A stretch of 20,675 nucleotides of DNA, from positions 1-20,675 of the forward strand of contig DASSHC010000456.1 of assembly GCA_035693105.1 (NCBI GenBank), given 5' to 3'. Under the pieces are notes generated by a model. That model was not told where the DNA came from. It did no database searches and saw only the letters and a list, made by a program, of their open reading frames with translations. Positions within the stretch are counted from its first letter, which is position 1. Each line of letters starts with the position of its first letter. Made by a program: the position numbers and the translations under genes. Positions 6,587 through 13,169 of this stretch are shown piece by piece. The stretch is from DASSHC01 sp035693105 (GTDB lineage: Bacteria; Chloroflexota; Chloroflexia; Thermomicrobiales; Thermomicrobiaceae).

Positions 6587-7629
6587 GCGGCAGCCTGACC
6601 TGGTATCTGGCGCGCGGCAGCGGCATCGCCGCCTACCTCCTCCTGACCCTGTCGCTGGCCGCCGGCATCGCGCTTGGCCGCCGCTGGCACAGCCGCGTGC
6701 TCCCGCGCCTGGTGGTCGACGGCTGGCATCGCTGGCTGACGCTCAGCTTCTATCTCTTCGTGGCGCTGCACGTGGTGACGCTGCTGCTCGACCCCTTCAC
6801 CAAATTCCAGCCCGTTGACCTGCTGGTGCCCTTCGTCAGCGACTACCGTCCGCTCTGGACCAGCCTCGGCATCATCGCGGCGGAGCTGGGGCTGGCGCTC
6901 GGCGCCAGCGTCTTGGTGCGCCGCTGGATCGGCTACCGCGCCTGGCACCTGTTGCACGGGTTGACCTATCTCCTCTTCCCGCTCTCGCTGCTGCACGGTC
7001 TGGGCGACGGCAGCGACAGCCGGACCGGATGGGCACTGGCCCTCTACGCCGGGAGCGCGCTGCTGGTCCTGGCCGCGATCGGCTGGCGCACGGCCAGTTC
7101 CCCGCGCTGGCGCCTGCCGGCGGTCAGCGCCAGCGCGGCCGTCGCGGTGGCCATCCTTCTCTGGTCGCTGGCGGGCCCATTGGCGCCCGGCTGGGCCAGG
7201 GCCGCCGGCACGCCCGCCCGGCTGCTCGCCGCGGCGCATGGGTCGCTGCCGTCCGCGATCATCCCGGCCGGCCAGACGCGCGCCACCGCGCTCCCCGCCG
7301 GGCTGAGCGAGCCGATCGCCGGGCAGGTGCTGCTGCTGGACAACAACAGCCAGGTGCGCTTGCGGGGAAACAGCAGCTCCGGCTCGCCCGCGCTCGACCT
7401 CGCGCTCCAGATCGACAATCGTGACGCGGGCGGCAGCGGCCAACTGCAGCTCCGCACCGCGGACCAGACGCCGGTCTGCGCCGGGCCGATCACCGGCAAC
7501 CGCGACCGGGTGCTCAGCGCGACCTGCACGGGCTACGGCCAGACGTACGACTTGCGCATCACCCTGAATCAGGTCGACATCGGCGGCTTCAGCGGCACGC
7601 TGACGGTGCTCGCCAACGGGCACGTGTAG
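6583..7629 (+). CDS. Ferric reductase-like transmembrane haem b protein with extra C-terminal domain, 348 aa
   Basis: Last gene of the redox operon, sharing GTGA with the apbE stop. About six hydrophobic helices occupy residues 1-170, and a further helix lies at about 177-199. Pairs His49/His63 (DGWHRW and ALHVV) and His125/His138 (LLHGLTY and LLHGLGDG) are spaced as the two haem-ligand pairs of the ferric reductase/NOX/YedZ-like domain. There is no FAD/NAD ferredoxin-reductase domain, so reducing power must come from a partner, plausibly the NuoF-like protein and ferredoxin. Residues about 205-348 form a soluble region with alternating strands (VLLLDNNSQVRLRG, LDLALQIDN, TYDLRITLNQ), two Cys (299, 315) and no haem or flavin motif. 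It is probably exported and beta-rich, with unknown function. Confidence 0.85.
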   Translation: MSGSLTWYLARGSGIAAYLLLTLSLAAGIALGRRWHSRVLPRLVVDGWHRWLTLSFYLFVALHVVTLLLDPFTKFQPVDLLVPFVSDYRPLWTSLGIIAAELGLALGASVLVRRWIGYRAWHLLHGLTYLLFPLSLLHGLGDGSDSRTGWALALYAGSALLVLAAIGWRTASSPRWRLPAVSASAAVAVAILLWSLAGPLAPGWARAAGTPARLLAAAHGSLPSAIIPAGQTRATALPAGLSEPIAGQVLLLDNNSQVRLRGNSSSGSPALDLALQIDNRDAGGSGQLQLRTADQTPVCAGPITGNRDRVLSATCTGYGQTYDLRITLNQVDIGGFSGTLTVLANGHV

Positions 7630-7654
7630 CGCGCCGGGCGTCGCCGTCGCGGTC

Positions 7655-7678
7655 GGGGCAGGCCCCCGTGCCTGCCCC
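7655..7678. repeat. Perfect 9-bp palindromic hairpin between convergent genes
   Basis: GGGGCAGGC (7655-7663) pairs perfectly with GCCTGCCCC (7670-7678) across a 6-nt loop. It lies in the 85-nt gap between the ferric reductase-like gene and the convergent CDGSH gene. There is no T-tract on either strand, so it is better described as a REP-like hairpin than a classic terminator, although it could slow polymerase from both sides. Confidence 0.7.
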
Positions 7679-7714
7679 TACAGGATAGGCATGTCCGAGG
7701 GAAGAGGGTGCCTG

Positions 7715-8494
7715 TTACTCGGGGCCGAGCGGCAGGCCGTCCTGGAAGTCGATGACGCGGTGCGAGCCGTCGCAGAACGGCTTGTTCTGGGACTGGCCGC
7801 AGCGGCAGAGGGTAACGCGGTTGCGAATCTGGTAGGCGGTGCCGTCGGCGGAGACGATCTCGATGCCGCCGCGCACCCAGAGCGGACCGCTGCAGCCCAC
7901 CTCCGGATCCTCGACGACGCCGATCGACTTCTCGAATTCCGGCTCGCCGGCCAGCTCCAGCTTGCCGTCGGCCGCGCGCTTCCAGGCGACCAGCCGCCCC
8001 GAGGGGCAATGGCCCGCCTCGCGGATCGTCAGCGCGCGCGCCTCGGCTCCCGCCTCTTCAACCAGGTTCCAGATGCTCCCACAGGCGTCGCAGAAGCGCG
8101 CGGAGGCGCAGAGCGGCTCGGCGTCGGTCAACGTCAGCTCCGGCCCCTCGTAGACCTTAGCCTGCTCCAGATAGGGGGCGCGCGAGGCGGTCTCGGTGCC
8201 GATGAAGCCGTTGGTCTCGTGCGAGCCGTCACAGAAGGGCTTGTTTTGGGACTGGCCGCAGCGGCAGAGTTGGTAGCGCCGCCGCGAGCGAAAGACCGTG
8301 CCCTGGCGCCACTCCCAGGAGGCTCCTTCCTCGTTGGGCTCGATGATCTGCTGGGCGACGGGGATGCCGCCTTCGACGAGATAGGGTCCATCCTCGGTCA
8401 CGGTGATCCGCATCGGAATGGCGGTCTGCCCGGACGAGGCGCTGCCGCTCGCCGGCGATTCGCTTCCCTGCCGCGTCTCGTCGGGTGCTGCCAT
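7715..8494 (-). CDS. Triple iron-sulfur protein: two CDGSH domains flanking a divergent Fe-S site, 259 aa
   Basis: CDGSH domains bind [2Fe-2S] clusters through three Cys and one His. Site 1 uses Cys77, Cys79, Cys88 and His92 (LCRCGQSQNKPFCDGSH). Site 2 uses Cys230, Cys232, Cys241 and His245 with the same core motif. Between them lies LCASARFCDACGSIWNLVEE (128-147, Cys129, Cys135, Cys138) and GHCPSGRLVAW (161-171, Cys163). This resembles the 'divergent 4Fe-4S mono-cluster' domain found fused to CDGSH domains in bacteria. ATG 8494 is chosen because a GGAG site lies about 6 nt upstream; the longer frame to 8596 translates a heptamer tandem repeat and is unlikely. The protein is soluble, probably in electron transfer or Fe-S/redox sensing. 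It is convergent to the redox operon, not co-transcribed. Confidence 0.9.
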   Translation of the reverse strand: MAAPDETRQGSESPASGSASSGQTAIPMRITVTEDGPYLVEGGIPVAQQIIEPNEEGASWEWRQGTVFRSRRRYQLCRCGQSQNKPFCDGSHETNGFIGTETASRAPYLEQAKVYEGPELTLTDAEPLCASARFCDACGSIWNLVEEAGAEARALTIREAGHCPSGRLVAWKRAADGKLELAGEPEFEKSIGVVEDPEVGCSGPLWVRGGIEIVSADGTAYQIRNRVTLCRCGQSQNKPFCDGSHRVIDFQDGLPLGPE

Positions 8495-8516
8495 GGCGAA
8501 CTCCACTTCTACGTCC

Positions 8517-8551
8517 TGCGTTGTGCGTTGTGCGTTGTGCCTTGTGTGTCG
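8517..8551. repeat. Heptamer tandem repeat (TGCGTTG, about 5 copies)
   Basis: Three exact TGCGTTG units (8517-8537) are followed by the variants TGCCTTG and TGTGTCG. On the minus strand this reads CAACGCA, ending 22 nt upstream of the CDGSH start codon, inside its probable 5' untranslated leader. It could be a slippage-prone tract or the remnant of a dispersed repeat. Confidence 0.75.
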
Positions 8552-8667
8552 TGCGCGCCGCGGCCGCTCCGCGTCTTTCTCGTCCCGGCTGTCCAAGGTT
8601 TCCTCATCCTACACGAGTTTGCGCCGCGCGAATAGCCCCCCGCCGCGTCGAAGCTCGCGCAGCGCTG

Positions 8668-10644
8668 CTATTCGAGCTCGATCGCCTGCCCCTGGATGGC
8701 CGTGTCCCAACGCTCGGCGGCGTCGGCGACCATGCGCTCGATATCCTCCTCCAGCGCGTAGCGCTCGGCCACCAACGCGGCAGCCGCTTCGCGTACCCGT
8801 GCCAGGTATGCCTCTTTCGAAGGGTAACGCTCCTCCAAGGAGGGTCGCGGGTCGTCGAGCGCCAGGCGCTCGGCGCGCGTCGGGCGGAAGAAGTGGGTGA
8901 TCCCCTGCATCTTGAGGATCTGCTCGGGCGCGCCGGTCTCCGGGGCGCGCGGGTTCCAGCCGGTAAAGGTGCCGAGCGGCACGCCGACGTCCGCCGGGCG
9001 AATGCCGCCGGTTTCGTTGCCGTCGGCGTCGACCGCCGAGACGTAGTTGGGGTAGACCGGTCCCTTCTCGGCCGGAAAGTGGCCGATGCCCCGGCTCGCC
9101 TCGTGGCCCAGGTCGAGCTTGCGGATCGTGGGCAGCCGCGCGGGATCGGGGAAGTGGATGCCGGGGATGCCGTTGATCCCCGCCAGCGCTTGGGCCGCCG
9201 GAACCGCGGTGCCGTCATCCAGGCGCGGGTGCTTGCTGGGCGGCGGCTCGACGCCCTGGCTGACCCAGCGGTCGAGGTTGACCAGCGCGGCGCGCAGCAG
9301 CGGGGTGTAGTCGACCACGTTGAAGTCGTGCCGGCCGATGTCGCCCTCGTCGGGGAAGGAGCGGTTGAAGGGGAGCGTGCCGGGGCCGTGCTGGGTGCTG
9401 GCGAAGAGATACTTGCGGCTCTCCGGTGCGTCGGGCAGGTCGCGCGTGCCGGTGGGGTCGATGTGCAAGAGGGCGGCATCGCCGCGCCAGTACTCGGCGG
9501 CGCTGTTGGTGTAGAAGATCTTCGGCACATGGCCCTGAGCGTGCAGCCGCCTGAGCAGGCCGTCGCTGCCGTCGCCGTAGGGATCGGGCAGCTCGGCGTC
9601 GGCGTAGGGGAAGAGGTGGCCGAAGCTCGGCTCGGTCTGCACCGAGGGCTGGCCGAAGCGGTGATTGAACTCGCCGCGCCGGGCGCCGGCCACGTGCGGC
9701 AGCAGGCCGTCGTAGGCAACGCGCCCCTCCTCGTCCTGGTTCAGACCGAGGTAGATGTAGTGGCGGATCATGCGTCCGGTCTGCGAGATGCCGAAGCCGT
9801 AGGCGTAGTCGACGCCGCCGGCCAGCGGGCTGCGCGGGTCGTAGCGCAGGAAGCTGGCGATCTCGCGGAAGGCCAGCAAGCCCGCGCCGACCACCGGCGC
9901 GCCCTCGGTCGTATAGAGCACAGTGTAGATCTTGCCCGGTTCGAAGCCCGGCTCCAGGTAGATGTGCCCGGCGTCCGGGACGATCCCCTCGGGGGTCTCG
10001 CGGGCGAAGCGCCACTGCTCGCGCGGGATCTCCCGGTTCTCGCCGTCTTCCCAGTCGCGCACCAGGAGTCGCGCGCCCGGCTCGTTCAGGTCGGCGGCCG
10101 GGTAGGGCCGGTGGACGCGGTTGGCCAGCAGGCGTGTGTGCTGGTGGGCGTTGGGGCGGATATCGACCACGGTCTGGCCGCGCACCCGCCGGCCGTCGCT
10201 CAGCGCTTGGGGTGCCTCCAGCCCCATCAGCGTGTCGCCGCGGTAGACATCCCACTGCCAGCCGATCCAGCCGACGGCGTAGCCCTGGCGGAAGAGGAAG
10301 CCGTCCCCGGGCGGGATGGCCGGCGAGGGCGGCTCGGGCCGGGCGCGGTTGAGCTGGCGCGGCAGGAGCTTGCGCCCGCGGTTGGGCAGCTCGATCAACA
10401 GGCGTCGGTTGCCGCGCGCCCGATCGACCGGCAGCAGCAGGCAGAGGTCCGCGATAAAGCGCACCCGCCCCTGCTCGTCGCGCGGTGCCAGCGCCAGGTC
10501 GGTGATCGGTGCGTTGGCGGGGCGGGTGGGATCGACGGCGAAGGTGATCGTGCCGTCCAGCCGCTCGTAGGGGCCGGTGTCGCCGAATGACTGACCGCCC
10601 GCGTACGGCTGACGGCGCGTCAGGTCGATCGCTACCACAGGCAT
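8668..10644 (-). CDS. Large alpha/beta hydrolase domain protein (Abhydrolase_10-like), 658 aa
   Basis: The N-terminal region reads as a beta-rich segment (GGQSFGDTGPYERLDGTITFAVDP), followed by a hydrolase body starting near residue 65 (RRLLIELPNRGRK at 80-92, FLFRQGYAVGWIGWQWD at 116-132). The nucleophile elbow is GFGISQTG (283-290), with Ser287 as the likely catalytic serine. A C-terminal segment (about 560-658) ends in a charged helix. The size and the 'PNRGRK...GWQ' layout match the Abhydrolase_10 family, whose substrates are mostly unknown; esterase or lactonase activity is possible. There is no signal peptide, suggesting a cytoplasmic location. ATG 10644 follows AAAGAGGA at about 5 nt; the frame open to 10743 is not conserved-looking. 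It stands alone, with a possible promoter at 10689-10717. Acid and His of the triad were not assigned. Confidence 0.8.
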   Translation of the reverse strand: MPVVAIDLTRRQPYAGGQSFGDTGPYERLDGTITFAVDPTRPANAPITDLALAPRDEQGRVRFIADLCLLLPVDRARGNRRLLIELPNRGRKLLPRQLNRARPEPPSPAIPPGDGFLFRQGYAVGWIGWQWDVYRGDTLMGLEAPQALSDGRRVRGQTVVDIRPNAHQHTRLLANRVHRPYPAADLNEPGARLLVRDWEDGENREIPREQWRFARETPEGIVPDAGHIYLEPGFEPGKIYTVLYTTEGAPVVGAGLLAFREIASFLRYDPRSPLAGGVDYAYGFGISQTGRMIRHYIYLGLNQDEEGRVAYDGLLPHVAGARRGEFNHRFGQPSVQTEPSFGHLFPYADAELPDPYGDGSDGLLRRLHAQGHVPKIFYTNSAAEYWRGDAALLHIDPTGTRDLPDAPESRKYLFASTQHGPGTLPFNRSFPDEGDIGRHDFNVVDYTPLLRAALVNLDRWVSQGVEPPPSKHPRLDDGTAVPAAQALAGINGIPGIHFPDPARLPTIRKLDLGHEASRGIGHFPAEKGPVYPNYVSAVDADGNETGGIRPADVGVPLGTFTGWNPRAPETGAPEQILKMQGITHFFRPTRAERLALDDPRPSLEERYPSKEAYLARVREAAAALVAERYALEEDIERMVADAAERWDTAIQGQAIELE

Positions 10645-10688
10645 CGCATCCTCTTTCCGGTAACGGGGTCGTGTCTGAGCATGGGGGC

Positions 10689-10717
10689 ATGATACGGCAT
10701 CGGGTGGGCGGTGTCGC
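10689..10717 (-). promoter_or_regulatory. Possible promoter of the alpha/beta hydrolase gene
   Basis: Read on the minus strand, GCGACA (10717-10712) and TATCAT (10694-10689) are separated by 17 nt. The -35 keeps GACA of TTGACA and the -10 differs from TATAAT at one position. The start codon is about 45 nt downstream. It shares the TATCAT hexamer with other gene starts in the window. Confidence 0.4.
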
Positions 10718-10769
10718 TCGGGTGCGGGACGACTCCAAACCACGACGTTCGGTCATCGCCGGCAGACCT

Positions 10770-10923
10770 CGCCGGGCTGACGCCACCGCGCTAGTAAGCG
10801 AAGCCTGCTCGAAGCAGGCTGAATTCCCAAAAAACCATGTGCAGACACCGGGTAACGATGAAATCCAGCCTGCGTCGAGCAGGCTTTCGCAAAAGACTAG
10901 CGCGATGGCGTCAGCCCGGCGCG
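10770..10923. repeat. Long imperfect inverted repeat with nested hairpins (REPIN/MITE-like)
   Basis: The left arm (10770-10825) and right arm (10862-10923) are reverse complements apart from a few mismatches and small indels. The shared core includes CGCCGGGCTGACGCCA, CGCGCTAGT and AGCCTGCTCGA. Each arm contains its own 7-bp hairpin: AGCCTGC/GCAGGCT at 10802-10820 (loop TCGAA) and at 10867-10885 (loop GTCGA). The centre of about 36 nt is A-rich and unpaired. No transposase is encoded. The two-REP inverted layout is that of a REPIN or small non-autonomous element. The rest of the genome is needed to confirm that it is dispersed. Confidence 0.8.
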
Positions 10924-11078
10924 TCGCTGGGCACGAAAGCCTCGGGTCGTTTGCCAACCCCCCATACATACGCGCTTTGGCGTATTTGGGCAGGCCCGGC
11001 GCGCTCCTACACTCTCGACGTGAAGCGGACAGAGCATTGGCTCACACGGACCGCGGCCACGCGAGAGGAATGACTGCC

Positions 11079-12206
11079 ATGCGCATCCCAGCGGCCCAGA
11101 TCTATTTCCCGGAGGAGGACCGCGCCACCATCCTGGCGCGCATCGGCGAGTGCCTGGCGACCGGCCAGCTCACCCTCGGCAAGTACGGCCGCCAGCTCGA
11201 GGAGGAGTTCGCGCGCTATCTCGGCGTCAAGCACGCCATCGCGGTCAACTCCGGCACCAGCGCCATCGAGATCCCGCTGCGTGCCCTGGGTATTGAGGGG
11301 CGCGAGGTGCTGGTCCCGGCCAACACCTTCTTCGCCACCGGCGCGGCGGTGATCGCGGCCGGCGGGCGCGTGCGCTTCGTCGACTGCGACCCGGCCACGC
11401 TGGCGGTCGATCCCGCCGACCTGCGCCGCGCCATCGGGCCCGAGACCGCCGGGCTGGTCCACGTCCACATCGGCGGGCTGGTCTCGCCGGCCATGCCCGC
11501 GATCCGGCGCATCTGCGACGAGGCCGGCATCTGGCTCTTCGAGGACGCGGCCCACGCCCACGGCAGCGCCCTCGACGGCCGCATGGCCGGCACCTTCGGC
11601 ATCGCCGGCTCCTTCTCGTTCTACCCGACCAAGGTGATGACCGCGGCCGAGGGCGGCATGATCGTCACCGACGACGACCGCGTCGCCGGGGAGGCGCGCA
11701 TCTACCGCGACCAGGGGAAGGCGTCCTTCCTCTCCAACTTCCACACCCACCTCGGCTCCAACTGGCGCCTGAGCGAGCCGCACGCCATCATCGCGCTCTC
11801 GCAGCTCCAGCGGCTCGATGAGTTCATCGCCCAGCGCCAGCGGATCGCCCGCATCTACAACCGCCGGCTTGACGCGCTGCCGGTCACGCCGCTCGAGCTG
11901 CCCGAGGGCGGGCGCTGCAACTTCTACAAGTACGTCGTCTTCCTGCCGGAGGGGGTCGATCGCACGGCGCTGAAGCGGGTCATGCGCGAGGAGTTCGAGG
12001 TGAGCCTGAGCGGTGAAGTCTACGACACCCCGATGCACCGCCAGCCGGTCTTCGCCGATCTGGCTGATCGCCCGCTGCCGGGCGCCGAGGCCATCTGCGC
12101 CGGCCACATCTGCCTGCCGATCTCCGCGGTCATGACCGAGGACCAGGCCGAGTTCGTGGTCGACTCACTGGCGCGGGCGCTCGACCGCGTGCCGGCGATG
12201 GCGTAG
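11079..12206 (+). CDS. DegT/DnrJ/EryC1/StrS-family PLP-dependent sugar aminotransferase, 375 aa
   Basis: This family transaminates nucleotide-linked keto-sugars (or makes AHBA-type precursors) using pyridoxal phosphate. Seen here are the phosphate-binding AVNSGTSAIEIPL (55-67), VLVPANTFFATGAAVIAAGG (77-96), the PLP-contacting Asp156 in LFEDAAHAHGS (153-163), and the catalytic Lys185 in SFSFYPTKVMTAAEGGM. The GSNWRLSEPHAIIALSQLQRL segment is also typical of the fold. The start is ATG 11079, with AGAGGA 9 nt upstream; ATG 11070 abuts that site and is less likely. It begins a plus-strand run with a sugar epimerase, an MFS protein and a GT2 enzyme, so a role in an amino-sugar for a surface glycan is inferred. 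The specific sugar cannot be read from the sequence. Confidence 0.9.
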   Translation: MRIPAAQIYFPEEDRATILARIGECLATGQLTLGKYGRQLEEEFARYLGVKHAIAVNSGTSAIEIPLRALGIEGREVLVPANTFFATGAAVIAAGGRVRFVDCDPATLAVDPADLRRAIGPETAGLVHVHIGGLVSPAMPAIRRICDEAGIWLFEDAAHAHGSALDGRMAGTFGIAGSFSFYPTKVMTAAEGGMIVTDDDRVAGEARIYRDQGKASFLSNFHTHLGSNWRLSEPHAIIALSQLQRLDEFIAQRQRIARIYNRRLDALPVTPLELPEGGRCNFYKYVVFLPEGVDRTALKRVMREEFEVSLSGEVYDTPMHRQPVFADLADRPLPGAEAICAGHICLPISAVMTEDQAEFVVDSLARALDRVPAMA

Positions 12207-12233
12207 ATTAGTATGAAGGGGAATGCGTCCACT

Positions 12234-13163
12234 ATGCGGAAGCTCATCGCGGTCACGGGAGGCTCGGGGTTCATCGGCTCGCACGTGGTCGATGCCTTGC
12301 TCGGAGCCGGCTACCGCGTGCGCGTGCTCGACACCCGCGCGCCGCACCGTGAGGATGTCGAGTGGGCCGCCGTCGACCTGCTGAGCGACGATGTGGCCGC
12401 CGCGCTCGGGGACACCGAGGCCGTCTTCCACCTGGCCGCCGCGGCAGACGTCAACGACGTCTACGCCGCGCCGGTCGAGAGCGTGGCGCTCAACAGCCTG
12501 GCGACGGCGCGGCTCTTGGAGGCCGCGCGGCGGGCGGAGGCCGGACGTGTCATCCTGGCCAGCACCGTCTGGGTCTACGCCGCCAGCCACGACGCGGTGG
12601 TCGACGAGACGACCTGCTTCGAACCGGAGAGCGAGCGCCACCTCTACGTCAGCAGCAAGATCGCCGCCGAGCTCTTCTGCCGCGACTACCACACGCTCTA
12701 CCGGCGCCCCTTCACCATCCTGCGCTACGGCATCCCCTACGGGCCACGCATGCGCGACAACCTGGTGATCGCGGCCTTCATCCGGCGGGCCCTGCGCGGC
12801 GAGCCGATCCGCATCGACGGCGACGGGCGGCAGGAGCGCTTCTTCGTCTACGTCGAGGATCTGGCGCGGGCGCACGTGCTGGCGCTCGATCCGCGCGCGG
12901 AGGGTCGCACCTACAACCTCGACGGCAGCCGGCCGGTCAGCATTCGCGAGATCGCGGAGTCGGTCAAGACGCTGGTCGGCGACGTGACGGTCGAGTACGG
13001 TCCGGCACGGCCCGGCGATCTGGCCGCGCGGGTGGTGCGCTGCGACCGGGCACGCGCGGAGCTGGGCTGGGAACCGCGGGTGGAGTTCTCCGACGGGCTG
13101 GGCCGCACGCTGGCCTGGTACCGCGAGCGTCTTCGGGCCGAGCAGGCCGTCGGGGTCGGCTAG
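12234..13163 (+). CDS. NAD-dependent epimerase/dehydratase (extended SDR), 309 aa
   Basis: Acts on nucleotide sugars, typically as a 4-epimerase, 4,6-dehydratase or reductase. The NAD-binding TGGSGFIGSHV is at residues 8-18, the FHLAAAADV signature at 65-73, the catalytic Ser/Thr region ASTVWVYA at 109-116, and the active-site Y138-V-S-S-K142. The substrate region includes ILRYGIPYGPRMRDN and the C-terminal TYNLDGSRPVSIREIAE. Length is normal. ATG 12234 puts the Rossmann strand at residues 3-8 as usual, with AAGGGG about 12 nt upstream; ATG 12213 would add seven residues and has no ribosome site. It starts 27 nt after the aminotransferase stop and ends 6 nt before the MFS gene, so it is likely co-transcribed with both. 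Confidence 0.9.
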   Translation: MRKLIAVTGGSGFIGSHVVDALLGAGYRVRVLDTRAPHREDVEWAAVDLLSDDVAAALGDTEAVFHLAAAADVNDVYAAPVESVALNSLATARLLEAARRAEAGRVILASTVWVYAASHDAVVDETTCFEPESERHLYVSSKIAAELFCRDYHTLYRRPFTILRYGIPYGPRMRDNLVIAAFIRRALRGEPIRIDGDGRQERFFVYVEDLARAHVLALDPRAEGRTYNLDGSRPVSIREIAESVKTLVGDVTVEYGPARPGDLAARVVRCDRARAELGWEPRVEFSDGLGRTLAWYRERLRAEQAVGVG

Positions 13164-13169
13164 GGCGCG

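Larger units (their letters stand above)
10645..11078. other. 434-nt intergenic region between divergent genes
   Basis: No convincing gene lies here. The region holds the leader and possible promoter of the minus-strand hydrolase (10689-10717), a long imperfect inverted repeat (10770-10923), and about 155 nt upstream of the aminotransferase. In that last part TTTGGG (10985-10990) and TACACT (11008-11013) sit 17 nt apart and could be a weak promoter for the plus-strand gene. Confidence 0.6.

Noticed and set aside
8517..8551. CRISPR array
   Set aside because: The repeated unit is only 7 nt with no spacers, so it is a simple tandem repeat.
8485..10590. Plus-strand open frame of 701 codons opposite the alpha/beta hydrolase
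   Set aside because: Long antisense frames are common opposite GC-rich genes. The minus strand carries the GxSxxG hydrolase motif and a good ribosome site, while this frame gives a Val/Ala/Gly/Arg-rich product without motifs.
10770..10923. Rho-independent terminator pair
   Set aside because: There is no T-tract following either arm, and the element lies between divergent starts, where terminators are not expected.
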